A DNA stretch of 64,000 nt from Tragulus kanchil (lineage: Eukaryota > Chordata > Mammalia > Artiodactyla > Tragulidae). The stretch lies in contig JAIOJX010000004.1 in NCBI GenBank assembly GCA_022376925.1, forward strand, positions 4,278,001-4,342,000, written 5' to 3'. Of the stretch, positions 22,131 to 33,480 are shown piece by piece. Position 1 is the first letter of the stretch. Every line of letters starts with the position of its first letter. A program made the translations under genes and the position numbers. The notes beneath the pieces are model-generated. The model saw only the letters and a list, made by a program, of their open reading frames with translations. It was not told the DNA's origin and made no database searches.

Positions 22131-22246
22131 GACTTCCCTGGCAGTCCAGTGGTTGGGACTCCATGCTTCGATGGCAGGGGCCATGGATTTGATCCCTGGT
22201 CAGGGAACGAAGATCCCACATGGTGTGGCCAAAAAAAAAAAACTGA
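22131..22246 (+). mobile_element. Short CHR-type SINE (copy from duplication F)
   Basis: Same element as 20990-21093, here with its full poly-A and both copies of the ttaaaatgca target duplication intact. Confidence 0.85.
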
Positions 22247-22329
22247 TTAAAATGCAAATTTTATATTGTATATATTTTAGCACAATAAAAATGCACACAC
22301 AGCATTAAAGGGAACTCTGTAAAAAACTG

Positions 22330-22922
22330 AGATAAAATTCGCATTCCACGGAATAATACTTTAAAGTGTACAACCAATGGGTTTTAGTACAGTCACAAAA
22401 ATACACTAACTTGGTCCATTAGCAGCCATCCCACTGTCTAATTCCAGAACGTTTAACCACCTCAGAAAGAGAGCTCATATCCAGGAGCAGCCGTTCCTCA
22501 CTCTTCCCTCTTCCCAGCCTCTGGCAAACACTCTATTGCTTTCTTTCTACGGGTCACTTATTCTGAAGATCTCACATAAACAGAATCCTACAATATATGG
22601 CCTTCTGGGTCTGGTTTCTGTCACCAAAACATAATGTTTTCAAAGTTCATCCACGTTGAAGCATGAATCAGTACTTCAAACTGTTTTCCACAGTGGCCGA
22701 ACCAGTTTGCATTCCTGCCAACAACATGCGAGGGTTCCAATTTTCCCACATCCTTGCCAAAACTTACTATTTTCCATTTTAAAAAATTGTATCTTTCCAA
22801 GTGGGTGCAAAGTGGTTTTTGATGTGCATTTCCCTGATAACTAATGATCCTGAGCATCCTTTCACGTGTTTGTTGGCCATTTGTATGTTTTTAGGGAAAT
22901 GTCTATTAAAGATCCTGGCCCA
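22330..22922 (-). mobile_element. Old L1 fragment, antisense
   Basis: 'taaagtgtacaaccaatggg' and 'ctaattccagaacgtttaac' mark the antisense of an old L1 3' UTR. 'cacagtggccgaaccagttt' and 'cattcctgccaacaacatg' mark the antisense of the ORF2 C-terminal region. It continues after a SINE at 24409-24580. Its duplicate is 23470-24062. Confidence 0.75.
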
Positions 22923-22924
22923 TA

Positions 22925-23159
22925 ATTTATTATTTATTTATTTATATATTTAGCCATATTGGGTCTTCATTGCTGCTCAAGGGCTTTTCCTAGTTGTGGC
23001 AAGCCGGGGCCACTCTCCAGTTGGGGTGCTCAGGTTTCTCATTGTAGGGGAACTCTCTTGTCGAGCACAGGCTCTAGGGCACATGAGCTTCCATAGCTGC
23101 GACACGCGGGCCCTGTAGTTGCAGTTCCCAGGCTCCAGGGCATAGGCTCAACAGTGGCT
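22925..23159 (-). mobile_element. CHR-type long SINE, antisense, cut by duplication G
   Basis: Same element as 24063-24408, but broken off at 'caacagtggct' by the duplication join. Confidence 0.85.
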
Positions 23160-23271
23160 AAGAAAACGGGTGCAGAATTCCTGCTTGGGGTGATGGAAAC
23201 GTTACAAACAGAGTGAGGGTTGCACAACCCTGGGAGTGTAATTTATGCTTAAAAGTGGTTTAGAAGGCAGA

Positions 23272-23380
23272 CTTCCCTGGCAGTCCAGTGGTTGGGCCTC
23301 CATGCTTCAATGGCAGGGGCCATGGATTTGATCCCTGGTCAGGGAACGAAGATCCCACATGGTGCGGCCAAAAAAAAAAA
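23272..23380 (+). mobile_element. Short CHR-type SINE (copy from duplication G)
   Basis: Same element as 22131-22246 with three or four substitutions, all near the start of the duplicated copy. Confidence 0.8.
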
Positions 23381-24062
23381 ACTGATTAAAATGCAAATTT
23401 TATATTGTATATATTTTAGCACAATAAAAATGCACACACAGCATTAAAGGGAACTCTGTAAAAAACTGAGATAAAATTCGCATTCCACGGAATAATACTT
23501 TAAAGTGTACAACCAATGGGTTTTAGTATAGTCACAAAAATACACTAACTTGGTCCATTAGCAGCCATCCCACTGTCTAATTCCAGAACGTTTAACCACC
23601 TCAGAAAGAGAGCTCATATCCAGGAGCAGCCGTTCCTCACTCTTCCCTCTTCCCAGCCTCTGGCAAACACTCTATTGCTTTCTTTCTACGGGTCACTTAT
23701 TCTGAAGATCTCACATAAACAGAATCCTACAATATATGGCCTTCTGGGTCTGGTTTCTGTCACCAAAACATAATGTTTTCAAAGTTCATCCACGTTGAAG
23801 CATGAATCAGTACTTCAAACTGTTTTCCACAGTGGCCGAACCAGTTTGCATTCCTGCCAACAACATGCGAGGGTTCCAATTTTCCCACATCCTTGCCAAA
23901 ACTTACTATTTTCCATTTTAAAAAATTGTATCTTTCCAAGTGGGTGCAAAGTGGTTTTTGATGTGCATTTCCCTGATAACTAATGATCCTGAGCATCCTT
24001 TCACGTGTTTGTTGGCCATTTGTATGTTTTAGGAAATGTCTATTAAAGATCCTGGCCCATAA

Positions 24063-24408
24063 TTTATTATTTATTTATTTATATATTTAGCCATATTGGG
24101 TCTTCATTGCTGCTCAAGGGCTTTTCCTAGTTGTGGCAAGCCGGGGCCACTCTCCAGTTGGGGTGCTCAGGTTTCTCATTGTAGGGGAACTCTCTTGTCG
24201 AGCACAGGCTCTAGGGCACATGAGCTTCCATAGCTGCGACACGCGGGCCCTGTAGTTGCAGTTCCCAGGCTCCAGGGCATAGGCTCAACAGTGGCTCACG
24301 GGCCCAGTCACTCCACAGCATGTGGACTCTTCAGACTAGGGACTGAACCCATGTCTCCTGCATTGACAGGCGGATTTTAAACTACTGGACCCCCAGGGAA
24401 GTCCTGCC
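24063..24408 (-). mobile_element. CHR-type long SINE, antisense, complete
   Basis: Runs from 'tttattatttatttattta' (reverse tail) to 'ccagggaagtcc' (reverse head). It splits an antisense L1 whose sequence resumes at 24409. Confidence 0.88.
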
Positions 24409-24580
24409 CATTTTGAATCGAGTTGTTTGTCTTTTTTTTTTTCTTGAGTTGTAAGTACTCCTTATATATCCTGGATACTGGACCCTTATCAGATAGGTCA
24501 GTTAGGTCTTTGATCCATTTCGAGCTGATTTTTATATATTGTGTGGAGCTGGAGTCTAACTTCATTCCTTTGCATGTGGC
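24409..24580 (-). mobile_element. Old L1 fragment, antisense, continued
   Basis: 'gagttgtaagtactccttat', 'ggacccttatcagatagg' and 'tttgatccatttcgagctg' are the antisense of L1 ORF2 downstream of the segment at 22330-22922. The two parts were one element before SINE insertion. Confidence 0.8.
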
Positions 24581-24664
24581 TAGCTTGGCACAGAGGAGGA
24601 TTAAGAATCACGAGTGACTCCCCCACCCTCCCTTCTTGTTCTGTCCACAGACACGGAGAACTCT

Positions 24665-24855
24665 GGACCAGAGGTTCCCAAACACCCATCTATGCTAGTC
24701 ACAGACACTTCTGGTCTCAGAATCAATTGGAAAACTTCCAAAATTCAAATATCTGGCCATGCGACTCCAAGTTCTGATTCGGGAACTCTAGGAAGGACGC
24801 AGGAATCTGTGTTTTACCAGGTTTTCCAGGGATTCTGTTGTGCAGTCATGTTTGG
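24665..24855 (+). mobile_element. MER5-like hAT-Charlie DNA transposon relic
   Basis: 'ccagaggttcccaaac', 'cagaatcaattgg', 'ttctgattcgggaactct' and 'aggaatctgtgttttacc' follow, in order, the MER5A consensus as I remember it. It is non-autonomous and diverged. An alignment to Dfam would decide. Confidence 0.55.
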
Positions 24856-25171
24856 GAGCTGAGGGGGTAGCAAGTCTTAACCATTTTAATCCAGTATGCT
24901 GTCTTCCTTCCCTCTGCTGTACCAGGCTATGTGTTTCTAGGGTGGAATATGGACACGGATCCCAGTCCCAGATGATCCCCTCACAAAAGACCCATAAATC
25001 CCCTCTCTTTCAAGGCTCTTTGTTTTTTCTCTCCTTTCCTCTGCCTGTCACATTTGAAGCCCTTAAATCTCTCTTCCTATAGGAGGTCTTCTTGGCTTGC
25101 CTCTACATACTCTTTGAGCACAGATATCCATGATCATTTTAAAATTATAGAAAAATAATTTCTATAAATTA
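24856..25171. other. No recognisable feature
   Basis: Unassigned sequence with a pyrimidine-rich stretch at about 25008-25080. No splice-flanked open frame or repeat was recognised. Confidence 0.4.
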
Positions 25172-25185
25172 TAAAGAGTATGACA

Positions 25186-25505
25186 CAGGACTTCCCTGAT
25201 GGTACAATGGATAAGAAGAATACTCTTGCCAATGCAGGGGACAAGGATTCCATTCCCAGAAAGATTCCACATGCTGTGGAGCAACTAAGCCCATGTGCCA
25301 CGACTACTGAGCCCACACTCTAGAGCCCACAAGGTGCAACTACTGAAGCCCTAGAACCTGTGTTCTGCAACAAGAGAAGACACTGCAATGGAAAGCCTAC
25401 ACTCAAAAACAAAACAAAACAAAACAGCCTACACTCCCCACAAATAGAGAAGGCATGTGCCTAGCAAGAAAGACCCAGCACAGCCAAAAAAACACAGTGT
25501 TATAA
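25186..25505 (+). mobile_element. CHR-type long SINE
   Basis: Head 'aggacttccctgatggtac', body with 'gcaactactgaagccctag', an internal (caaaa)n and tail 'gcacagccaaaaaaacac'. It is flanked by aaagagtatgacac (25172-25185) and aaagagtatgatac (25506-25519), a 14-bp target-site duplication with one mismatch. Confidence 0.92.
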
Positions 25506-25519
25506 AAAAGAGTATGATA

Positions 25520-26344
25520 CAATAATATAATGTATGGGTTATATTAGAGGGAGTTTTCTTAGGTATATGTTTGTATTATCATATATATATATATTACATT
25601 ACAAACGGGTGTTAATAATTATAGGCATTTAGTCCTGGTGCATAGATTCATGAGTTAAACATGATGTGGTAGGGTTGAGAAGGCCCATCTAGTTTCAGTT
25701 CCTCTCCTCCACATTTTACAGAAGGGGAAATTGAGGCCAGGGTGCATAGGCAATAGGGCTCAAATGACTTTGAGGATCCTTGGCCCCCGTGCCCCCTGCT
25801 TCCTTGGATACAAGCTCACCCAGGATTGACCCATCCCGTTCTCTAACTGCCCAGCTCATAGCAGCCTGTGGTCTAAGGACGGGAGGCTGAGGCAAGTCCT
25901 CCGGGGTCGGCCCAGCCCCTCCCCAGCTCTCAGTGTCCACGAGGGCCAGGGCCATCTACACAGCCGGAGCCAGTTACCCAGATGTTTATGGGTCTTTGCC
26001 TCTGGTGTTATAGTTCCGCTCCTTGGTCTGCTTTGCATCCCACTCTAATTAGAACAATACCCCAGAAGGAGGTATGGGGGGTGGGAACCCCTGGATGGGG
26101 AGCCGTTGTCTGGACCTGTGCCCTGGCTTCTGCCGAGCGTCGGTTTAACAAGGACTTCAGTCCTCTTTCAAGGACGCATGAAGGACAGCAAGATGGTGCC
26201 AATTAAAAGTAGACAAGAAAACAAGCACGCAAAAAGGAGGAGAAAGGAGAGGCAGGAAAAGGCTAAAAACGCAAGCTACCGTGACTCAGACACTTCACGC
26301 AGGCAAAGCCTTGGGCCAAATCTTTCCTTTTAAGAAAATGCACT
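25520..26344. other. Unassigned; start of GC-rich region
   Basis: A short (at)n lies at about 25578-25594. 'ttttacagaaggggaaattg' at about 25716 is the antisense MIR core signature, so a MIR fragment is likely at about 25690-25765. From about 25,760 the base composition shifts upward in GC. Nothing coding was recognised. Confidence 0.45.
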
Positions 26345-26558
26345 TTTTAACCACAAAAGTTATAGACATCCATTGTGGAAAATTGAGAACATGCAGACAA
26401 ATTAGAAGAAAATGAATGTACTCTACAATTCTGGGATAGCCACTCTTCATATTTTAGGACTTTTCCTTTCTGTCTGACATATAAAGTCATTTTGTAGGAA
26501 TGAGAATATACCAACATTCTATTTTGCTCTTTAATCATGATAAACTGTCAACATCTTT
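26345..26558. repeat. Old LINE-like AT-rich fragment (part 1)
   Basis: AT-rich sequence of the kind seen in old L1 3' UTRs ('ccattgtggaaaattgagaa', 'cattttgtaggaatgag'). It is interrupted by a Bov-tA and resumes at 26784. The family is uncertain. Confidence 0.35.
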
Positions 26559-26559
26559 T

Positions 26560-26772
26560 TGTTGTTGTTTAGTTGCTAAGTCATGTCTGACTCTTTCCCA
26601 CCGCCTGGACTGTAGCCAGCCAGGTTCCTCTGTTCATGGCATTCTCCAGGCAAAAATAATGGAGTGGGTTGTCATTTCCTCCTCCAGGGGATCTTCCTGG
26701 ACCGGGGATTGAACCTGTGTCTCCTGTGCTGGCAGGCGATTCTTTACCATCTGAGCCACCAGGGAAGCCCCA
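26560..26772 (-). mobile_element. Bov-tA SINE, antisense, full length
   Basis: Runs from 'gttgttgtttagttgctaag' to 'ccaccagggaagcccc'. It is flanked by tcaacatcttt at 26549-26559 and 26773-26783, an exact 11-bp target-site duplication. Confidence 0.97.
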
Positions 26773-26899
26773 TCAACATCTTTACATATGATTAAAGATT
26801 TTTCTATTGTTAATATATCAAATGATCTCATTTACATTATCATCAAGCTACAAGACTGTTGTGAAAGAAATGCCATCATCAGCGAAGTGCACAGAAGCG

Positions 26900-27550
26900 A
26901 AAGCGTGAGAGTCTCGCTTGCCCAGGTCCCTAACTCTTTGGTGGGACTTCTTCACACGCCCTCCTATGCACATTAGAGAGCTGAGCTGTGTTATAGTTTA
27001 CTTACGTGATTCTCTTACACTGAACACTGAGGTTAGATACCCGGCTGTGGCTGGAAGCTCATGGGCAGTGTGATCAGGGCATTCTCCTGGTACCAGAAAC
27101 AGATCAGTTCCTCTCAGAAAATCTCATCGTAGTGAGCAACGTCCTCAACAACATGCTGGCAGGAAACAGAGGAATGAATTCCACTGCTCTGTTTTCTCAG
27201 GAAGTCACGTTTGCTTTTGTTTTTCTAATTAATGCAAGTAATACAGAATCAATTGCAGAAAAAATGTAAATACAAATAAGCACACCTAAGAAAACTGAAA
27301 TCACTCGTAACGCACTTTGGTGTCTATCATCACAGAGGCTCACGTCTATTGGGTGCTCACCCTGTGCTCGCCCCACTGGGCGGGGGCCTGTCCACACCAC
27401 AGACACAGGGTCATCCCATCTTGTAGATGACACACGGCTCGGCTTTGAGTTTGGCGCCTCGTCCATTATCTCCTGGCTACTTGGTGACAGTGTCAGCCTT
27501 TGAACCAGGCCTTGTAGCTTCTGAATCTATCTTCTCACACTATGCCTCCT
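26900..27550. other. No recognisable gene
   Basis: Moderately GC-rich. 27330-27450 has MIR-like wording ('tattgggtgctcaccctgtg') on the antisense side. 27225-27310 is AT-rich and LINE-like. No convincing exon. Confidence 0.35.
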
Positions 27551-29768
27551 GCTTCCTTTTCATCTCTGCCTGAAGGTTTTCTTCTGCTGCTTTCTTTCTC
27601 TGGACATCTCCTGTATCATTCAATATTCTAGGAGTTTAGTTTTGTGAATGCCCCACTCTTTATATGATGTGTTGAATGTGTAAAAATTTCAGTGTCATAA
27701 ACAAAGCCATTTGAACACTTTTACATCCACAGTTATTTCCACAGGGCTGTTTTCTCCAACAGCGCTCACTGACCAATCCCACCAAAGGGCCTGGGGGTCA
27801 GAGTGAGGGGTGATACTTGGTAAGGTGTGAGCGTCAGCTGCTGGCTGCGTCAGCTCACCTAGAGGGAGACGTCCTAGTTGATGGCGCAGATGAAAGGGAG
27901 GGCTCATCTTAGAACTGTCCTTCAAAGTGGTTTCTCCGTGGAGCTCTGAGAACCATGGAAAGGTTTAGAGCTGCACATGCCCTCCGGTAGCCAGGTCAGC
28001 CCCCCTCGACTCCTCAGAGGGTTAAGTCAGAAGAGGATCAGAGAGGGTCTAAAGAGGGATGCCCACCTTCAACAGTGGGGACAGGGGAGACGGATTTGGA
28101 GTTTGGGGCCCATTGAACAGGCCACAAGGCCTGGCTCCCTGCCCTCCAGAAACGGGGAAGGGTGTGCTCTAGCACCCACTGGGGCAGGTGGGGCATCTGG
28201 CCCACCTGGTTGCTTGGCTGCGTCTTGAAGGACTGGTCAGGCCGGGTGGAAAAGGAAAGGTTCCAGGCAGGCGAAAGCAGGCATGAAGCCTGGAGATGAG
28301 GGCCAGGGGGCCAGGGCTGCCGAGGAGCTGAAGGCCTCAGCCTGGAGAGAGGAGGCAGGACGTGGCAGTGAGGGAAGACAGGTGATGATGCTGGGGACTT
28401 TCGCCAGGTCCTTGGGGCCTCGTCCTCATTCTCGGTACAAAGAAGCAAGGTTTGCTCTTCCCCCAACATCCTTCCCTCCTCTCTGTTCTCAAGTGCCCAG
28501 GAGCCGCTTCGCTGTGCCAGGATGTGCCAGTTGCTGGGAGAAGGACATGGGTCCTCAGGGCCTCTAGGCTGGGCCTTGGAAGCTCTGTGGGCAGGAAGGG
28601 GGTGTGAGCAGGAGCACTGCCCCCCAACAGCCCTGGGTGCTGGAGACCCTCAGGCAAGGGCTTCCTTTTCATCTCTGCCTGAAGGTTTTCTTCTGCTGCT
28701 TTCTTTCTCTGGACATCTCCTGTATCATTCCATATTCTAGGAGTTTAGTTTTGTGAATGCCCCATCTTTATATGATGTGTTGAATGTGTAAAAATTTCAG
28801 TGTCATAAACAAAGCCATTTGAACACTTTTACATCCACAGTTATTTCCACAGGGCTGTTTTCTCCAACAGCGCTCACTGACCAATCCCACCAAAGGGCCT
28901 GGGGGTCAGAGTGAGGGGTGATACTTGGTAAGGTGTGAGCGTCAGCTGCTGGCTGCGTCAGCTCACCTAGAGGGAGACGTCCTAGTTGATGGCGCAGATG
29001 AAAGGGAGGGCTCATCTTAGAACTGTCCTTCAAAGTGGTTTCTCCGTGGAGCTCTGAGAACCATGGAAAGGTTTAGAGCTGCACATGCCCTCCGGTAGCC
29101 AGGTCAGCCCCCCTCGACTCCTCAGAGGGTTAAGTCAGAAGAGGATCAGAGAGGGTCTAAAGAGGGATGCCCACCTTCAACAGTGGGGACAGGGGAGACG
29201 GATTTGGAGTTTGGGGCCCATTGAACAGGCCACAAGGCCTGGCTCCCTGCCCTCCAGAAACGGGGAAGGGTGTGCTCTAGCACCCACTGGGGCAGGTGGG
29301 GCATCTGGCCCACCTGGTTGCTTGGCTGCGTCTTGAAGGACTGGTCAGGCCGGGTGGAAAAGGAAAGGTTCCAGGCAGGCGAAAGCAGGCATGAAGCCTG
29401 GAGATGAGGGCCAGGGGGCCAGGGCTGCCGAGGAGCTGAAGGCCTCAGCCTGGAGAGAGGAGGCAGGACGTGGCAGTGAGGGAAGACAGGTGATGATGCT
29501 GGGGACTTTCGCCAGGTCCTTGGGGCCTCGTCCTCATTCTCGGTACAAAGAAGCAAGGTTTGCTCTTCCCCCAACATCCTTCCCTCCTCTCTGTTCTCAA
29601 GTGCCCAGGAGCCGCTTCGCTGTGCCAGGATGTGCCAGTTGCTGGGAGAAGGACATGGGTCCTCAGGGCCTCTAGGCTGGGCCTTGGAAGCTCTGTGGGC
29701 AGGAAGGGGGTGTGAGCAGGAGCACTGCCCCCCAACAGCCCTGGGTGCTGGAGACCCTCAGGCAAGGG
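27551..29768. repeat. Tandem duplication H (unit about 1109 bp) of unassigned GC-rich DNA
   Basis: 27551-28659 is repeated at 28660-29768. The only differences I see are single bases (for example 'ccccactctt' versus 'ccccatcttt' near the start). The unit contains no recognised gene. Open frames of 83, 94 and 143 codons occur twice only because of this duplication. Confidence 0.95.
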
Positions 29769-29854
29769 GCTCTCAGCCCCCGTGGCAGGGCCCCCTATGC
29801 CGGCCAGCTCTGCCTCTCCCAGCTGTGTGGCTGCAGCCCGGTTGCTTGCCCTTT

Positions 29855-29958
29855 CTGAGAGGGTTTTGCGATGTGTAAAACGGAAGCACTGATAGAAGGA
29901 GGAGGAGAAATAAGTCAGACACTGCTTGTCAGGCACAGAGCGCAGCGCCCAGTGAGTG
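29855..29958 (+). repeat. Probable MIR fragment
   Basis: 'ttctgagagggttttgcgat' followed by 'gtgtaaaacggaagcac' resembles the MIR 3' half ('tctgtaaaatggg' region). It is short and diverged. Confidence 0.35.
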
Positions 29959-29961
29959 CCC

Positions 29962-30149
29962 AGTGTACGTGAGTCGCTCAGTCGCGTCTCTCTGTCACCC
30001 CTTTGTCTGTCCCTGGGATTCTCCAGGCAAGAATACTGGAGTGGGTAACCATTCCCTTCTCCAGGAAATCTTCCTGACCCAGGGACTGAACTCAGGTCTC
30101 CTGCACTGCAGGCCGATTCTTTACCACCTGAGCCTCCAGGAAGGCCCAA
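29962..30149 (-). mobile_element. Bov-tA SINE, antisense
   Basis: 'gagtcgctcagtcgcgtctc' to 'gagcctccaggaaggccc', a slightly shortened antisense Bov-tA. The 'ggcaagaatactggagtggg' core is unambiguous. Confidence 0.92.
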
Positions 30150-31164
30150 CATTTGTTACTCCTGTCCTGTTCGCCAGAGAGGTGGGAAGCCGGCCTGCCC
30201 CTCCTGGTCTGCCGCCCTCAGGGGGCTGAGGTCTGCTTCTCTCGCTTACGTGATGAGGCCTTCTGAATGTGGGGGGAGCGGATGGAAGCATGAAGGTGAC
30301 CGTAGCCTTCCTCCCCACAGAGGAAGTCACAGTGGAGCCCAGTCCTCTTGCTCCAATCAGGGTCCTTTCGCTTCCCCATTAAGTCAGTCTTGTGAGCCCC
30401 CTGACACCCAGGCAGGCTGGTCTCTAGGAGCAAAGCGCACACGGGGTGGCAGGCTGAGCCCCGTCTCACTGACTCCGTACAGCTCTGGGAAGGGGCTCCG
30501 TTATTCCCTCCACGTGGAGGGTGGTGCCCCGTCCAGACGGCTTCTGTGCATTGCTCAGACTGAGCCTGAGGAGGGCAGGACCAGCACGCCTCCCTTCTCT
30601 GTCTGACCGCGGGCCCTGGCTCTTCACTGCGGGCTGCTGTCCCCCCAGCCAGCCCCCACCGAGGCCCCTCGCCCTCCGCCTCCCCGAGGCTGCCCACCTG
30701 GCTGGCCCGGGCGGAGGGGAGCCCTCCCGCACTCACAAGGCCTCATTCATCCAGGCAGGCGGCTGATGGAAACCATGTGTGGCGCTGCCGGCCAAGGTGG
30801 CGGCAGCTCCGGAAGCCAGGCCTGGCTGGGGCCTGGGGGCCTGGCAGGGCTGGGGGAGGAGGTCCGGCTGACCCACAGGTCTGTTGGGCCAGGGGCACCC
30901 CAGGGCAGGACGGACCTCCTCCTCCTAGGCACACACCAAGGGGACCCTGAGCTGGGGCCCTGACTCCTGCACCCAGACCGGGGAGGCAGGAGGCAGAGAG
31001 GCCCCCTCCGGGGAGAATGGGGAGTACCTTGGGGCTCTTCAAGGCTGTTCTTGCCAGGGTTTGGTCACTGAGGACAGTGTGCTCGTGCGTGCCTGTGTGT
31101 GTGTGCACTGACAGCTGTGGAGGGGGCCCCGGGCCCTTGGACTCAATCACACCAGGGTTCCCGT
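30150..31164. other. GC-rich unassigned sequence
   Basis: No repeat or gene recognised. Open frames of 172 and 200 codons on the - strand lack family motifs and fit the stop-poor background of GC-rich DNA. A short (gt)n lies at about 31091-31105. Confidence 0.4.
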
Positions 31165-31312
31165 AGGGCAGGCTGGTGCCGTGGTTAAGACCTAGGCTCT
31201 GGAGGCTCACAGGCCTGCGTCTGAGTCCCACCTCTGCTGCTTCCCAGCTGTGTGACCAGAGGCAGGCTGCCCAGCCTCTCTGAGCTCCACTCCTCACTTG
31301 CCAAAGGAAGCC
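31165..31312 (+). mobile_element. MIR SINE relic
   Basis: 'ccgtggttaagacctaggct', 'cccagctgtgtgaccagagg' and 'cccagcctctctgagctcc' match the MIR core and its 3' part in order. Confidence 0.8.
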
Positions 31313-32409
31313 GGGGGCCTGGTCAGGGGGCCAGAGCAAAGACACACTGAACGGGGGTGGGGGTGATCTGGGCCCTGGCGCCCAGCCCTAGGGCCCCTGC
31401 ACTCATTCACCCTGACCCCTGAACTGGCCTGTCTGGGAGTAGGGAGGATGCTAAGCGTGGTGTCTGGGCCTCCTCTGAGGCCCAAGGTGCCTGTTAGTGA
31501 GGGGGAGCCGGGGAGCACTGGCCCCCCCAGCTGGCATGAGGTGCAGCCGAACTGGCTAGCCCCTCCCGGGCCAAGAACAGAGCGGGGCATTGTTCACAGG
31601 GCCGCCTTCTTGGCACTGAGGCCCCCACAGGAAGGGGTGGGAGGCCCAGGCTCCGGCCAGCGCCGACCGCAGGCTTGGCTGAGTCGGGACCCTTCAGAGG
31701 CTTGGTGTCCCAGAAGGCACCCTGGTTTCACAAGGAACGCCTGCTCGACTGGACAGCTCCGGCCTCGTCCCGCCTGAGGCTGGGGAGACAGATGCTTTGA
31801 GGCCTTTGGTCCTGGCTGGACGTCTCCCATGGGATACCCTGGAGCTATCCCCCAGGGTTTGACCGGGCCCAGGACAGAGCTTCCCAGAGACAGGGGTCCC
31901 CAGACTCTACTCCAAGGCCAGGTTCTCCGAGGACAAGCGTGGAAACGCCCTGCCCCTCCCGATCCAGGACAATGCTGAGGCCGGGAGGGAGAGGTGCCGT
32001 ATCACACAGAGCGCCCAGGGCAGAAGCCCAGCATCTTCCTTTGGGGTGAGGGCTGTGGTGAGGGGAAGTGAACAGTTGGCTGCTGTGGGAGGCGGGGAAC
32101 CTGAGCTTATGTGGAACAGCCCCCCACTTCCCGGCTGAGTGTCTGGTGGGGCCATGTACCCTCTCTTAAGGCTCCGGCTGCTTCTGCAGCAGGGAACAGC
32201 CTCCAGCACATGGGGCCGCATGGGGGCTGTGACGCAGAACCCGCGTGGTGGGAGCAGGTGCTGCAGGGAGCCCGGGTTCACACCGCAGCTCCTTCCTCTC
32301 AGCGGTGTGAGCTTGGGCAAGTCATTTTCTTCTAGGAAAAAAAAAAAGAGAGAGAGCTTGAAAAATCCTCTTGGTGGGATGGCTGAAGAGGCCAGTCAGC
32401 TATCTTGGG
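31313..32409. other. GC-rich unassigned sequence
   Basis: No repeat, exon or RNA gene recognised. A poly-A/(ga)n stretch lies at about 32336-32356. Confidence 0.4.
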
Positions 32410-32940
32410 CTTTACATGACATCTGGCCCTGGTGAGGTCAGTTTTGTGTGCCAGCTCGGCTGGGCTGCAGTCCCCGGTTATTCAAACACTAACCTAGATG
32501 TTGCTGGGAAGGTATTGCATAGAAGCGATTATAGTCCATTATCACTTGAGTTTAAGTGAGGGAGACAAGGGGGCTTCCCATGTGGTACTAGTGATAAAGA
32601 ATCTGCCTCCCAGTGCAGGAGACCTAAGAGACACGGGTTTGATCCCTGGGTCAGGAAGATCCCTTGGAGAAGGGCATGGCAACTCACTCCAGTATTCTTG
32701 CCTGGAGAATCCTATGGACAGAGAAGCCTGGTGGGCTAGAGTCCACAGGGTCGCAAAGAATTGGACATGACTGAAGTGATTTAGCATGCTTGCAGGCAAG
32801 GGAGATTATCCTGAATAATCTGGGTAGTCCTGATTGATTCATTTGGAAAGCCTTAGTAGCAGAGGTGAGTTTCTCTGAAGAAGACATTCCACTTGAGCCT
32901 GAGAGTTCCAGCCTGTCCTTTCTGACAGCCCACCCTGCTG
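32410..32940 (+). repeat. Old interspersed repeat, sense part, split by Bov-tA
   Basis: 'tgtgtgccagctcggctggg', 'caaacactaacctagatgtt', 'gggagattatcctgaataatc' and 'gagagttccagcctg' follow, in order, a common mammalian interspersed repeat that begins with a 'gtgtcaacttggctggg'-type run. I cannot name the family with confidence. Its 3' part resumes at 33361. Confidence 0.55.
32571..32795 (+). mobile_element. Bov-tA SINE, full length
   Basis: 'ggcttcccatgtggtactag' through 'agtattcttgcctggagaat' and 'gacatgactgaagtgattta', inserted in the old repeat. Confidence 0.96.
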
Positions 32941-32944
32941 TATT

Positions 32945-33360
32945 ACATAGGGTTATCCAAGAAACAGAACCAGTAGAATGTACTCATACATACGTACACA
33001 CACAAGAAGAGTTGGTAAGCTCAGGGGAGGCAATGCCACAGCTTGAGTCTAAAAGCCTGAGAACCAGGAGAGCCAATGTTCCAGTCTGAGCCCAAACACG
33101 AGGAAAAGTCAATGTGTTAGTTCAAAGACAGTCAGGCAGAAAGCATCCTCCCTTCTCACAAGAGCATCAGTCTTTTGTTCTATTCAGACTTTCAACTGAT
33201 TAGATGAAGCCCACCCACATTAGGGAGGGCAATCTGCTTTATTCAGTCTACTGATAAAAATGTCAATTTCATCCAAAAGTATCCTTAGAGAAATGCCCAG
33301 AATAATGTTTGACGACATATCTGGGGACCAGATCTAGCTGACATGAAATTAACCATCACA
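32945..33360 (-). repeat. Same old repeat family, antisense, nested in itself
   Basis: 'ggttatccaagaaacagaac' and 'tgattagatgaagcccaccc' to 'catgaaattaaccatcaca' are the reverse complement of the family seen in the sense direction at 32410 and 33361. Flanking 'attaca'/'cataca' suggests a short target duplication. Confidence 0.5.
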
Positions 33361-33480
33361 TACAGATTTCACACTTGCCTAGCCAGCTCCTACAGTTGTG
33401 TAAGCCAGTTCTTTGCTGTAGATCTCTTAATAGGTCTCTCCTACTCATTCTGTTTCTCTGGCTGAACTCTCACTCTTGCA
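33361..33480 (+). repeat. Old interspersed repeat, sense 3' part
   Basis: 'tacagatttcacacttgcc', 'gtgtaagccagttctttgc' and 'cattctgtttctctggctg' complete the sense element interrupted at 32940. From 33372 it is repeated at 34480 through duplication I. Confidence 0.5.

Larger units (their letters stand above)
19964..22246. repeat. Tandem duplication F (unit about 1142 bp)
   Basis: 19964-21100 is repeated at 21106-22246, joined through about five unmatched bases. Differences: a G run near 20745 versus 21886, and the A run after 'ggtgtggcc' (shorter in copy 1). The second copy continues correctly into the L1 3' end. Confidence 0.95.
22022..24297. repeat. Tandem duplication G (unit about 1140 bp)
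   Basis: 22022-23159 is repeated at 23160-24297. The first 150 bases of the second copy hold several substitutions and short deletions (for example 'gtttagaaggcag' for 'gtttaaaatgcag'). The remainder is almost identical apart from a few single-base changes. The first copy stops in mid-SINE ('caacagtggct'). Confidence 0.95.

Noticed and set aside
27551..29768. Tandem pair of small genes (143-codon frames)
   Set aside because: Both frames lie in duplication H, have no recognised domain, and overlap other frames on the opposite strand.
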